This document shows, in pieces, positions 7,179 to 16,200 of a stretch of 64,000 nt of DNA. Origin of the DNA: Candidatus Melainabacteria bacterium. GTDB taxonomy: Bacteria > Cyanobacteriota > Vampirovibrionia > Obscuribacterales > Obscuribacteraceae. The notes under the pieces are model-generated. The model worked only from the letters and a program-made list of their open reading frames with translations. It was not told the DNA's origin and searched no databases. Where the stretch lies: the NCBI GenBank assembly GCA_003151275.1, contig PLXC01000015.1, positions 62,001 to 126,000 of the forward strand. Reading direction: 5' to 3'. Numbering within the stretch: the first letter of the stretch is position 1; each line of letters opens with the position of its first letter. The position numbers and the translations under genes were made by a program.

Positions 7179-8150
7179 TTAAAGGAACAACTCACTAACT
7201 GAAGTGTCGTCATGAATACGTGCAATCGCTTCTCCAAGCAATTTGGCTACGCTCAGCATGACTATCTTTTTTGAGATCTTCTTTGGATCGTGAGGAATCG
7301 AATTGGTGACGATCAGCTTTTCAATTGGCGATTCATCAATCCGCTTATTTGCTGGTCCAGAAAGAACTGCGTGAGTAGCGCATGCGTAGATCGCTCTAGC
7401 ACCTTCTTTCTTCAGCAACTCAGCACCCTTGACCAATGTACCGGCAGTGTCCACCATGTCATCAACCATGAGTACAACTTTGTTCTTCACGTCACCGACA
7501 ACGCTGTAGACTTCAGCGACATTGTGGGCGCTGCGGCGTTTGTCAATGATTGCAATTGGAGCGTCATCAAGCTTCTTGGCGAAAGCACGTGCTCTTGAAA
7601 CACCACCGACGTCAGGGCTGACTAGCACAAGGTCTGTTTGGTTGAGTGAACGCACATATTCAAGCAAAACTGGACTTGCATATAAGTGATCTACGAGAAT
7701 ATTGAAGAAGCCCATAATTTGCGGTGCATGCAAGTCGAGCGTAACGACTCTTTGGGCACCAGCAGTGGTTAACAGATCGGCAATCAGTTTGGCGGTAATC
7801 GCTTCTCTGCCAGCCGCTTTTCTATCTTGCCTGCCGTAACCATAATAGGGCATTACAACAGTTATCCGTCCTGCAGATGCTCTCTTCAAAGCATCTAAGA
7901 GGATGAGCAATTCCATCAAGTTTTCGTTGACTGGTGTGCAGGTCGGTTGCACTACAAAGCAATCTTTTCCTCGCACGCTCTCTTGCACTTGCACATAAAT
8001 CTCACCGTCGGAGAATGGTGAAATTTTCACCGGTGCCACGTGCAGTTCAAGATAATCAGCGACTTCTTTAGCAAGTTCTGGGTTCGACGTACCGGACAAG
8101 ATCAACAAGTTGGTCTTTCCGTCCGAAAGAACCTTCGGCCTAACTGGCAT
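7179..8150 (-). CDS. prs: Ribose-phosphate pyrophosphokinase
   Basis: 323 residues. Makes PRPP from ribose 5-phosphate and ATP, feeding purine, pyrimidine, NAD, His and Trp synthesis. Recognised by SDGEIYVQVQESVRGKD, VMPYYGYGRQDRK (ATP-contacting), DLHAPQIMGFF, the PRPP loop VVLMVDDMVDTAGTL, and AthAVLSGPA. Length is normal. The ATG at 8150 places about 14 residues before the conserved LLILSGTSNPELA; a GTG at 8177 could add nine more. It is followed within 3 bases by the metallo-hydrolase gene. A ComF-type phosphoribosyltransferase is encoded close by but on the other strand. Confidence 0.95.
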   Translation of the reverse strand: MPVRPKVLSDGKTNLLILSGTSNPELAKEVADYLELHVAPVKISPFSDGEIYVQVQESVRGKDCFVVQPTCTPVNENLMELLILLDALKRASAGRITVVMPYYGYGRQDRKAAGREAITAKLIADLLTTAGAQRVVTLDLHAPQIMGFFNILVDHLYASPVLLEYVRSLNQTDLVLVSPDVGGVSRARAFAKKLDDAPIAIIDKRRSAHNVAEVYSVVGDVKNKVVLMVDDMVDTAGTLVKGAELLKKEGARAIYACATHAVLSGPANKRIDESPIEKLIVTNSIPHDPKKISKKIVMLSVAKLLGEAIARIHDDTSVSELFL

Positions 8151-8242
8151 CTCAGCTACCAAGAGCTTTCCCCCCACAGTGGTGTAAGACTATTGTAAAG
8201 AAGAACAAGCCCAGCTTAAAGCCAATGAGCAAATCTTTAGTT

Positions 8243-9520
8243 CTAGAAAAAGGGCAACTCGCCGCTGACACTCAGGGTTATAGCCTCTTCCAGAACGCAC
8301 TTAACATGGAGATATGTGAGACCGCCTTGAACAAAAACCGCAAAAGGCGGGCGAAGCGGTCCATCTGCTGAAAGCTCTATTGTTGCCCCCTCCACAAAAG
8401 TGCCCGCTGCCATGATCACAGGGTCCTGATAGCCGGGCATCAGGGACGGTTCAGGAACCACGTGGGCGTTCACCGGGGAACCCTTTTGAATGGCGCGGCA
8501 AAAATTGACAAGCTGCTCAGGTCCGGCAAACTTAATTGCTTGAATTATGTCTGAGCGCTTATCAAGCGCGTTTGGTTTAACTTCACAGCCCAACTCAGCA
8601 AGAGTCGCCGCGAACAGCAAAGCCCCTTTGACAGCGTTCGAAACCACGGCAGGCGCCATAAACAAGCCTTGCAAGATAAGCCGATTTTGGTTGTAGGTCA
8701 AGCCAAGATGACCTCCAATCCCTGGAGCAGTTAGTCTGTTTAGCGCCCTGTCGACCAAAGCCGTGTCGCCGGCTAGATAGCCACCGGTGATAACGAGCCC
8801 GCCGCCGGGATTCTTTATCAGAGATCCGGCCAGTAAGTTCGCTCCGATCGAACTAGGCTCAGCTGGCTCGACGAATTCTCCATAACAATTATCGACAAAG
8901 ACGATGCAATCCTTATGTACCGCTTTGGCTGCGGCGCAAAGTCTGGCAATATCCTCGTTGTTCAAACTGCGGCGCTCGATGCTATAGCCGCACGACTTCT
9001 GGATGTAGAACATACAGCGAGAACTCGGCACAGCGCTCCTGATTTTCTCAAGTAAGGATTGGTCGGTTTCGCTTGCGGGATCCAAATCTATTTCTTGATA
9101 ACGAACTCCCAGCGAAATCAGATTGCCGCTCTCGTCGCCCTCGATACCAATCACTTCTTTTAAAGTGTCGTACGGCTGCCCGGTGAGAGAAAAAAGCGTG
9201 TCACCAGGTCCCAAGTTGCCGAGAAGCGCGCAGGCAATTGCGTGAGTGCCCGAAACAAATTGCATGCGCACAGCAGCAGACTGAGATTCAAATATAGATG
9301 CAAATATTTTATCGATCGTCTCCCGGCCTGGGTCATTTCGACCATAGCCTGTGCGTTCGGCAAAATACTCTTCAGTCAATCGATGAGCGCGAAAAGCATT
9401 GAGGACTCGCTTTTGGTTGACAGTCGCAATTTCATCGACTTCAGCGAAGGCATCGAGCAATTTTCTTTCTGCGTTTTTTATCAACGCAGCGGCATTTAAT
9501 TCTTTAATCGACATCGCCAT
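8243..9520 (-). CDS. PLP-dependent lyase of the methionine gamma-lyase / aluminium-resistance (YnbB) family
   Basis: 425 residues. It matches the fold-type I PLP family annotated as aluminium resistance protein or cystathionine beta-lyase-like: ERTGYGRNDPGRE near the N-terminus, QFVSGTHAIACAL (phosphate-binding region), VFVDNCYGEF (PLP ring contact Asp), and the likely Schiff-base Lys in GSLIKNPGGG. Physiological substrates are poorly defined; C-S bond cleavage is inferred from the family. Either Met1 or Met3 could be the start. It shares a divergent upstream region with comF. An unrelated prs operon lies 93 bases downstream on the same strand. Confidence 0.88.
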   Translation of the reverse strand: MAMSIKELNAAALIKNAERKLLDAFAEVDEIATVNQKRVLNAFRAHRLTEEYFAERTGYGRNDPGRETIDKIFASIFESQSAAVRMQFVSGTHAIACALLGNLGPGDTLFSLTGQPYDTLKEVIGIEGDESGNLISLGVRYQEIDLDPASETDQSLLEKIRSAVPSSRCMFYIQKSCGYSIERRSLNNEDIARLCAAAKAVHKDCIVFVDNCYGEFVEPAEPSSIGANLLAGSLIKNPGGGLVITGGYLAGDTALVDRALNRLTAPGIGGHLGLTYNQNRLILQGLFMAPAVVSNAVKGALLFAATLAELGCEVKPNALDKRSDIIQAIKFAGPEQLVNFCRAIQKGSPVNAHVVPEPSLMPGYQDPVIMAAGTFVEGATIELSADGPLRPPFAVFVQGGLTYLHVKCVLEEAITLSVSGELPFF

Positions 9521-9569
9521 CTTTACGTAGAAGGACGAGTCTAGCAGGTTCGATTTCTTTGACAGGAAA

Positions 9570-9591
9570 TTGAACTTATTTGCTCGTTCAA
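9570..9591. promoter_or_regulatory. Inverted repeat in the divergent lyase/comF promoter region
   Basis: TTGAAC, 10 bases, GTTCAA is a perfect 6+6 dyad about midway between the divergent starts at 9520 and 9629. It could be an operator, but no regulator was identified and the half-sites are short. Confidence 0.3.
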
Positions 9592-9628
9592 ACGTTACTT
9601 AATTAGAGGCTAGAAGAGGAGATTAAAG

Positions 9629-10471
9629 TTGAACAAGAAAATTTTGGTAAGCAGAATATCTGCGCAATTGAAGGACTTTCTTTTCTCGTTTGTTAGCGAA
9701 GAAAATTGTCGAATTTGCCAAAGAGTGTTGCTTGCGCGAGGGCAGCTCTTACAGCCTGCCATGGGATTTAGAGTTGAGGCAAGACCAGCAATTGTGCACC
9801 GCTGGGTGAATGATATTCCTGAATATTCCCGAGTTATTTGCGCTAACTGTTGGGAATCCTTGTGCTCGAGTGCCCCACTCATGGGTTTCTATCAGCATGA
9901 GGATGATAAGTCGTTCGCAATAGTAAGTGGAGCACCTTACAAGGGTGAGTTGAGGAAGCTGATCCATCGCTTGAAGTACGACGGAGATCGGCTATTGGCA
10001 CCAGATTTAGCTGCCATCATGTTAAATGGCTGGCGCATGGGTTCCATTTTTCTCAATCAAAAAAATCCGGTTCTGGTGCCCGTGCCTTTGCATTGGCGAA
10101 GAAGCATGGAACGAGGCTTCAATCAAGCCGAATTACTCGCCAGTGAAACCTCTAAGGTGTTGGACATACCAGTGGTGAAAGGCGCTTTGAAAAGGCGACG
10201 GGCCACGACACCACAGCAAAGCCTGGAGAAAACCGAGCGTTTTACAAATGTAAGCGAAGCCTTTCAGGGCGACCCAGGTAAATTATTAGGGCGAGCCGTG
10301 GTCATTGTTGATGACGTGTGCACGTCCGGCGCTACCTTGGCAGAGTGCGTCCGGGAGGTGATGCGTTGTGGTGCTTCACAGGTGGTGGCACTCACTGTTG
10401 CCCGAACGGTCCTGAGAAAAGATAGAGTCCAGGGAGATGACGAATCAGCGAGTAAGGAAAGACTGAGCTGA
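9629..10471 (+). CDS. comF: ComF family phosphoribosyltransferase-like protein
   Basis: 280 residues. The N-terminal part has paired cysteines (CRICQ near residue 32 and CANC near residue 73) that suggest a zinc-binding site, as in ComF/GntX proteins. The C-terminal part is a type I phosphoribosyltransferase domain with the PRPP-binding loop VVIVDDVCTSGATL and the family segment PVPLHWRRSMERGFNQAELLA. ComF proteins are needed for DNA uptake in naturally competent bacteria, but members also occur in non-competent species, and the molecular reaction is not established. The gene is single in its direction. Confidence 0.88.
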   Translation: MNKKILVSRISAQLKDFLFSFVSEENCRICQRVLLARGQLLQPAMGFRVEARPAIVHRWVNDIPEYSRVICANCWESLCSSAPLMGFYQHEDDKSFAIVSGAPYKGELRKLIHRLKYDGDRLLAPDLAAIMLNGWRMGSIFLNQKNPVLVPVPLHWRRSMERGFNQAELLASETSKVLDIPVVKGALKRRRATTPQQSLEKTERFTNVSEAFQGDPGKLLGRAVVIVDDVCTSGATLAECVREVMRCGASQVVALTVARTVLRKDRVQGDDESASKERLS

Positions 10472-10765
10472 AGTTTGACCAAACAGAGCGGTCGATTGAC
10501 CCGGTGCGGAGTCTGTTGAATCAGATCGACGGGCCGAAGCGAAGGTCCAGAGAATCCTAAGCCAAGTCAGAAGTAGGTCAAAGAAGCTGGCGGACTCTAA
10601 TTAGCCACTACAGGAGGCTCAGTATCAGAAATTTTCTGAAACGGACCCCAAAAGGGCACAATTTGGTCCCAAACATACATTAGATTCAAACAATATTGGT
10701 ACAGAAATAGGTATTTTAACATGGGCTGAGGCAGCAGAGAAGTTTGCTATCCACCTCAAAGACGA
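10472..10765 (+). other. Upstream region with a strong ribosome-binding site and a coding-like open frame
   Basis: AGGAGG at 10612-10617 is followed by no usable start codon, yet one frame is open from about 10603 to 10765. It reads like protein: EAQYQKFSETDPKRAQFGP, IGILTWAEAAEKFAIHLKDEW. That frame is one base out of register with the thioredoxin-domain gene at 10766, whose own frame is closed upstream by a TGA at 10727. The layout suggests the downstream gene was once longer at its N-terminus and lost its start and phase by small mutations, or that an indel is present in the sequence. Confidence 0.4.
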
Positions 10766-12547
10766 GTGGATAGACCAGATGCACAGGTTGTGCGTCCAAA
10801 TTTTGGGCCAGACATACAAGAGCAACAGCGAATGCAGTCGTATTTTAACGACAGGCGCACTGCTCCGCTTAATGACGGATTTCACATTACCAACGACAGT
10901 TCAACTGGTAATGGTCGAGTAGTCGCAGTCGACGGTCAGTCGCGAAACGATTACGATCAGATGATCAAGCAGAATTTTAAATACACGCAAGATAACTACG
11001 GAGACGCATATAAAGAGGCAGCTCGAACCGGAAAACCAGTAGTGGCAATCTTCGGTAGTTTCGAAAACAATAACTCCCGTCAACTAATCGAGAATTCGTT
11101 ACCCGAAGCAAAAGGCGGTGCGGGCAAGGACGCCGTGTACGTTTATATTGATCGTGCAAAATGCAAAGATGGCGCAATGGCGTCATTTGCTGATGGACAA
11201 TTAGCAGGCGGGCACAACGCGCCGGTGTCACTTGTGTTTTCCGTCAAACCAGGTCAAGACGGTTCGATTCAACCGGAAGAATCAAACTTTCGCTGGCAGG
11301 GCGCAGATCGCTCAATGATTGGATCCTTCAATCAGGCGATCACCCAAGCTCAGGAAAAGATGCAGTCTTACAAAGGTCAATTTGAGCAGTCTGCAGCTTT
11401 AAACGACAAAACAGAGAAAATCGAGAATCCTAGCCGAAAATTTGAAGGCACTCGCGAAGTAATTACTCAGGCTATTATAAAGGCGACTGAGACTAAAGAC
11501 TGGCATCAGTCCGAACGTCACTATCACGCCGCAATCGACGCTGCGGACAAGATTACACCTCAAGACATTCAAGCGGAGCGCCAACGAATTTCGCAAGCAT
11601 TATCGACGACTCCGCAAGGCTCAGAAAAATTCCAGCAACTGATGCAGGATGCCTCCACTTTGCGTTTCGTTGAGAATGCAAAAACATTCACGCGCGCTGA
11701 TCTCGGCATAGCTTGCATGAAGTGGGCAAACGAACAAACAGGCGATCTTAAGCATAAATTTCGCGATGTAGGCAGTCAGTGGATCAAGGCAGCGGGTGAC
11801 CGCAATCAATCGATTTATTCGAACGAAGGTTTGATCAAGCGAGTTTCTGCTACCGGCATTCCAGAGGCTGAACTGAAGGAACTGTTGCCACAGTTAGCAC
11901 CACGCATTGCTGATCAACGTGACCTGTATAGATTTGGCGGCGACGGTAAAAAGTCCGAAGTTGTACCTAAATCTGATGGCAACCCAGAACAAAGAACAGA
12001 ACCGTCTCCAAATACCAGAGAAACAAAGGAGACGCAGGAGCCGAAGAATACGCCAAAAGTGCAGGAGTCGACCGAGGCAAAGAAAACTAACGACAATAAG
12101 GAAACAAAAGAGCAAGAAAAGCAGCGCATCATAAAAGAGGACGAGGACAAAGCAGTTAAGAGTGAGGAAGAATACAATGCCGCTTTGCGCGAAGCAGCGG
12201 ACAAGGGACTTCCTGTCATCGTCAAAATTGGCTCCACGTCCTGCGGACCGTGCAAAAAGATGGCGCCATCTCTGAAGCAAGCCGAAGAAGAGCTGAAAGG
12301 CAAAGCAGTAGTCATCCGAGTTCTGTATGAAAATACCGAAGAACTTGCCAGCAAATTGGGAGCAGATAGTGGCGTGCCAATAACGATAGTTGCCGGAGTT
12401 TCACAAAGGAATGGACAAACAGCCCTTGTGCCGTTTAAAACGAAACAGGGATTCAACGACAAACCCGATGAACTGCGCTCTTTTTTAAATGAAGGGCTGC
12501 CATTATTCGACCAATGGAAGAAGCAATCTCTTGCGTTAAAGCGCTAG
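10766..12547 (+). CDS. Two-domain thioredoxin-fold protein with charged linker
   Basis: 593 residues from a GTG start. Residues 70-195 resemble a thioredoxin-like domain (EAARTGKPVVAIFGSFEN) without the CxxC pair. A helical middle region follows, then a very charged Lys/Glu/Thr-rich linker (about 390-470). The C-terminal domain is a complete thioredoxin fold with CGPC (about residues 493-496), KKMAP, and the cis-Pro loop GVPITIV. There is no signal peptide, so it should be cytoplasmic unless the true N-terminus lies upstream (see the 10472-10765 entry). Function unknown; disulfide reduction or thiol sensing is inferred from the CGPC domain only. Confidence 0.8.
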   Translation: MDRPDAQVVRPNFGPDIQEQQRMQSYFNDRRTAPLNDGFHITNDSSTGNGRVVAVDGQSRNDYDQMIKQNFKYTQDNYGDAYKEAARTGKPVVAIFGSFENNNSRQLIENSLPEAKGGAGKDAVYVYIDRAKCKDGAMASFADGQLAGGHNAPVSLVFSVKPGQDGSIQPEESNFRWQGADRSMIGSFNQAITQAQEKMQSYKGQFEQSAALNDKTEKIENPSRKFEGTREVITQAIIKATETKDWHQSERHYHAAIDAADKITPQDIQAERQRISQALSTTPQGSEKFQQLMQDASTLRFVENAKTFTRADLGIACMKWANEQTGDLKHKFRDVGSQWIKAAGDRNQSIYSNEGLIKRVSATGIPEAELKELLPQLAPRIADQRDLYRFGGDGKKSEVVPKSDGNPEQRTEPSPNTRETKETQEPKNTPKVQESTEAKKTNDNKETKEQEKQRIIKEDEDKAVKSEEEYNAALREAADKGLPVIVKIGSTSCGPCKKMAPSLKQAEEELKGKAVVIRVLYENTEELASKLGADSGVPITIVAGVSQRNGQTALVPFKTKQGFNDKPDELRSFLNEGLPLFDQWKKQSLALKR

Positions 12548-12728
12548 TTCCGATGACCGCTGAATGGGAATGTTCACGAAAGAGACTGGAATATTGACGG
12601 AAGCCATTGGTCTCAAAATCATCGCCTCCTGATCAGGGATGACATTCTGTCGACTTCGTATTTTAGATGACAATATCTTGGGGATTGCTTCTGCTATATT
12701 CAGAACCACCTCTGGAGAAACTCGGTAA

Positions 12729-13490
12729 ATGACATCTGCAAAACCAGCTTTATCGCTTTTTCTGGCGCTCATTTTCGGCAGCCTTGCACTTACAGTCGAA
12801 GCTAATCCGGCTGCACAGCCCAGACGGATCGCTGGTGCGGAAGTAGTAGAGCAACTAAAAATAGACTTGGAAACGACCGGAATAGCAAAGACAACAAAAG
12901 TCGAGATCGTGAAAAGAAATGCATTTGATCCCGGGGATGAGATTATCCAACTGAACGGCGCGCCCATGCATGTGCGCATCACTTTTGACGGTAAGAAGGT
13001 TGATGGCGACAATAGCTACAACCAACCACATCTCCTCGTCTATCCATTGCCGCAGTATGCAGCTATGTTCCCCGCCGACAGAAAAGTAATATTCAACAAG
13101 CGAATCAGCGACCTCAAAAAAATGATTGCCACCAAATCAGATAAAGGCATTGAATCACTGCCAATCATGCCCGAATCCGACGCGCACGAAGTTTTCCATC
13201 AACAAGAAAAGTATTTAAAATTCAATCAAGGCAATGGAGTTGCATTTATAAGCTCCTATTCAAATGGCGATCCAGCCATGAATGAGGACGATTTCTTTTA
13301 CACGTTTCAGGGCCTAACAGCCGACGGCAAGCACTACGTCTCATTCTTCTGGCCGGTCAAGGCAACTGGAATGCCGGCAAACTCCACGGAATCGAACGCT
13401 CAAAAATTCGTGCATAACCTCGCCCGAGAAAAATTTAGGCCAAGTCTAGACACGCTCGATAAAATGGTTTCGTCGATCAGCTTAAACTAG
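12729..13490 (+). CDS. Secreted protein of unknown function
   Basis: 253 residues beginning with a clear Sec signal peptide: a hydrophobic core to about residue 22, then VEANPAAQP, with probable cleavage after VEA. The mature part has mixed alpha/beta character, including FFYTFQGLTADGKHYVSFFWPV, a segment I have seen as typical of exported orphan proteins, and PLPQYAAMFP. No catalytic motif or metal site stands out. The ATG follows a long spacer from the previous gene. A glyoxalase-like remnant follows directly in the same frame. Confidence 0.6.
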   Translation: MTSAKPALSLFLALIFGSLALTVEANPAAQPRRIAGAEVVEQLKIDLETTGIAKTTKVEIVKRNAFDPGDEIIQLNGAPMHVRITFDGKKVDGDNSYNQPHLLVYPLPQYAAMFPADRKVIFNKRISDLKKMIATKSDKGIESLPIMPESDAHEVFHQQEKYLKFNQGNGVAFISSYSNGDPAMNEDDFFYTFQGLTADGKHYVSFFWPVKATGMPANSTESNAQKFVHNLAREKFRPSLDTLDKMVSSISLN

Positions 13491-13703
13491 GAACTCGCCT
13501 TAGCTATCTCTGCTGGTGCAAAAGTAGTTGTTGAAAAGCAAATAGTTCCGTGGGGAATAAGGGCTGTGATAGAAGATCCTGACGGCAATCCATTGAGTCA
13601 AATCAAGCGCTCGTTAAAACAATCCCGAATGCCATTTCCGCACAAACCAGGCCAGCATCAGTCCATTAAGCCGCGGGTACAACAACAAATTTCGAAAGGT
13701 TAA
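13491..13703 (+). pseudogene. C-terminal remnant of a glyoxalase/VOC-family protein
   Basis: Immediately after the TAG of the secreted-protein gene, the same frame continues for 70 codons. It encodes a segment typical of the end of VOC (glyoxalase/bleomycin-resistance) proteins: AISAGAKVVVEKQ, then PWGIRAVIEDPDGNPLSQ, then a basic tail and a TAA at 13701. The PWG-R-A--EDPDGN pattern carries the family's last metal-binding strand region but lacks everything upstream, and no start codon is suitable. It is best read as a decayed gene end left by a deletion. Confidence 0.6.
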
Positions 13704-13707
13704 AACA

Positions 13708-16149
13708 ATGGCAGAAGGAGTAACGCTACCAGCGATTTCGGAGAAACCAGATCCACGGTGCTACGAGTTATTCGACGCGCTGGCAAATTCGGACGGGTAC
13801 AATAAGGAACTCATCTTTTCCGAAGCGGGTCGAGCAATCATGAATGAAGAGCCGCCAGTTCAATCTGGTGTTTTACTTGCCTGTTTGGATCGAAAGGCAG
13901 CAAATCCTTATCGAATCAGCACGGTGTATGCTGCGAAATCAATCTGTGCTGTTTTATCGACGAAAGAGTTGGAGTTCTCAGATCGGGACATTGTGTACAT
14001 GCTTAATTTCGCGATCCAAGAATTGCCGCAATCCTTAATTCCACACGACGACTTGATTAACCTAGTCGAACACCACATTCTGACACAAGGGCTTACACCA
14101 GCCATTGGCAGTCGACTCAGTGCCTTTGCCAACGAAATTAGCGGGCGTGCAAACTCAAGTGATACTAGAAAATTAGCGCGAAAAGCAAAATCATTGAGCG
14201 ACGAAGAAGGTGCAAGCAAAGTCGGAATAATTCCAAATGAAGCATGGAGCGATCGCGCCATCGCCGATTTAGCATCGATGGACTCGGGACTACGAAATAA
14301 ATGGGATCAGCTATTGGTGCATGCGATTGCGCTGACCTCGACAACCCCAGCAAAGAAGTGGCTGGCACAAGCGCAAAAAGAATTAGATAATATCGGCACT
14401 GATGAATTCCGAAATAGGCTAAACAGCTGGTTTTCGTTGGTCGGAAAGAAAGGTACCAAAACCATTTCTTTTAATAAATACGAAGGTGATCCTAACGAAT
14501 TAATTGCCCCAAGCAACGTTGATATTCTCAAAGGGTTAGCATGGTATTGTTCACTTTTTCAACAAGACGATGACATTGCCAGAGTGCTCGGAAATACTGC
14601 TGAAGTCTGTTTTAAGAAAGTGCCTAACGTTGGCGCGCGCTGTCCAAAACTTGCCAATGCGTGTGTAGCGGTACTCGCCGGAATGCCTTTTAAAGAAGCA
14701 ATTGCGCAATTATCCAGATTGAAGACTGGAGCGAAAAAGTCGTCATCTCTAAAACAAATCGATAAAGGTCTGGTCCAAGCAGCTGATCGATCAGGGATGA
14801 CAGTAATCGACATGCAAGAAATGAGTGTGCCCGATTACGGATTCACCGAGATTGGGAAGTTGATAAAACAAGTTGGAGACTATCAAGCTGAAATTGCCAT
14901 TAATGGTGCACGCTCAGCTGAACTGCTGTGGACAGACGCTAAAGGTAAAACACTGAATTCGGTGCCGGTTGTAGTCAAACGCGACTTCGCGGACGATTTG
15001 AAAACACTCAAAAAAACAGCAACGGACATCGAAAAGATTTTGCCGTCAATTCGCAGTCGAATCGAGAGCAGTCTTCTTCAGAATCATCACTGGAACTACA
15101 AAGCATGGAGAGAGCGGTATCTCGATCATCTGATTTGCGGCGCATTCGCCCGTAGACTGATCTGGAATTTTAATGGCAAAGCTGGCATTTGGTCGAATGG
15201 GCAGATTGTTGACGTCAGCGGCAGCCCACTCGAAATCGAAGAATTTGCAATCGTCGAACTCTGGCACCCAATCGGTGCTCAAGCTACGGAAGTGCAGGCA
15301 TGGCGACAATGGATGATCGATCATAATGTTACTCAACCGTTCAAACAAGCGCATCGAGAAATCTATGTGTTGACAGATGCAGAGCTGCGAACCGAAACGT
15401 ATTCAAATCGATTTGCAGCTCACGTTATCAAACAACATCAATTCACGGAATTAGCTAGCCAACGCGGCTGGAAGTATCACCTTCAAGGGCAATGGAACTC
15501 AGCGAACACGCCTGAATTAGTTCTGCAGCCATGGGATTTGAGAGTCGAATTTTTTGTAGAAGCCGTTGAAAATGAAACTTCTGATAGTGGAATCTTTACG
15601 ACCGTGGCCACTGATCAGGTGCGATTTACCCGCCTCAACACTGCAGATCCATTGCCTTTGACAGAAATTCTGCCTATCGTATTTACTGAAGTGATGAGAG
15701 ACGTAGATCTCTTCATTGGAGTTTGCAGCGTCGGAAATGATCCAACCTGGCAGGATACTGGTGCTCATGGTGCCTATGGTGCGTATTGGAATAATTATTC
15801 CTTTGGTGACCTCACGGCGACCGCAGAAACTCGCAAGGAAGTTTTGCAAGCTATCATTCCTCGCCTGAAGATTGGCTCTAAATGCTCTTTTAAAGACAAG
15901 TTTCTAGTCGTCCAGGGAGATTTGAGGACCTACAATATTCACCTTGGCAGTGGCAATATACTTATGGAGCCAAACGGCCAATACTTGTGCATTGTGCCAT
16001 CCAGCAACGATCGCAAAGAACAAGAAGATGTGGTTCTTCCTTTTGAGGGAGATAGAACCATGTCGATAATTCTAAGCAAATGTTTCTTGCTAGCTAACGA
16101 CAGCAAGATCAAGGATTCATCAATAATGAGCCAAATTCGCAGGAAGTGA
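13708..16149 (+). CDS. DUF4132 domain-containing protein
   Basis: 813 residues, soluble, no signal peptide. The N-terminal 400 residues are helical and repeat-like. From about residue 440 it matches DUF4132: NYKAWRERYLDHLICGAFARRLIWNF, the VELWHP and QPFKQAHREIYVLTDAE segments, a long middle region, and FSDLTATAETRKEVL-like text (here FGDLTATAETRKEVL) before the C-terminal beta-rich part. DUF4132 proteins are widespread, often next to WGR-domain or MolR genes, and have no established activity. Neither partner is present here. The ATG is 4 bases after the VOC remnant's stop. Confidence 0.85.
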   Translation: MAEGVTLPAISEKPDPRCYELFDALANSDGYNKELIFSEAGRAIMNEEPPVQSGVLLACLDRKAANPYRISTVYAAKSICAVLSTKELEFSDRDIVYMLNFAIQELPQSLIPHDDLINLVEHHILTQGLTPAIGSRLSAFANEISGRANSSDTRKLARKAKSLSDEEGASKVGIIPNEAWSDRAIADLASMDSGLRNKWDQLLVHAIALTSTTPAKKWLAQAQKELDNIGTDEFRNRLNSWFSLVGKKGTKTISFNKYEGDPNELIAPSNVDILKGLAWYCSLFQQDDDIARVLGNTAEVCFKKVPNVGARCPKLANACVAVLAGMPFKEAIAQLSRLKTGAKKSSSLKQIDKGLVQAADRSGMTVIDMQEMSVPDYGFTEIGKLIKQVGDYQAEIAINGARSAELLWTDAKGKTLNSVPVVVKRDFADDLKTLKKTATDIEKILPSIRSRIESSLLQNHHWNYKAWRERYLDHLICGAFARRLIWNFNGKAGIWSNGQIVDVSGSPLEIEEFAIVELWHPIGAQATEVQAWRQWMIDHNVTQPFKQAHREIYVLTDAELRTETYSNRFAAHVIKQHQFTELASQRGWKYHLQGQWNSANTPELVLQPWDLRVEFFVEAVENETSDSGIFTTVATDQVRFTRLNTADPLPLTEILPIVFTEVMRDVDLFIGVCSVGNDPTWQDTGAHGAYGAYWNNYSFGDLTATAETRKEVLQAIIPRLKIGSKCSFKDKFLVVQGDLRTYNIHLGSGNILMEPNGQYLCIVPSSNDRKEQEDVVLPFEGDRTMSIILSKCFLLANDSKIKDSSIMSQIRRK

Positions 16150-16200
16150 TTAGCCCATTGATAGCAAAATTCGGTGGCCGCACCAAAGCTCAGGCGATAT

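Noticed and set aside
11914..12462. 182-codon minus-strand frame
   Set aside because: Antisense to the Lys/Glu-rich linker and thioredoxin domain; its Ser/Phe/Leu-rich product is an artefact of that composition.
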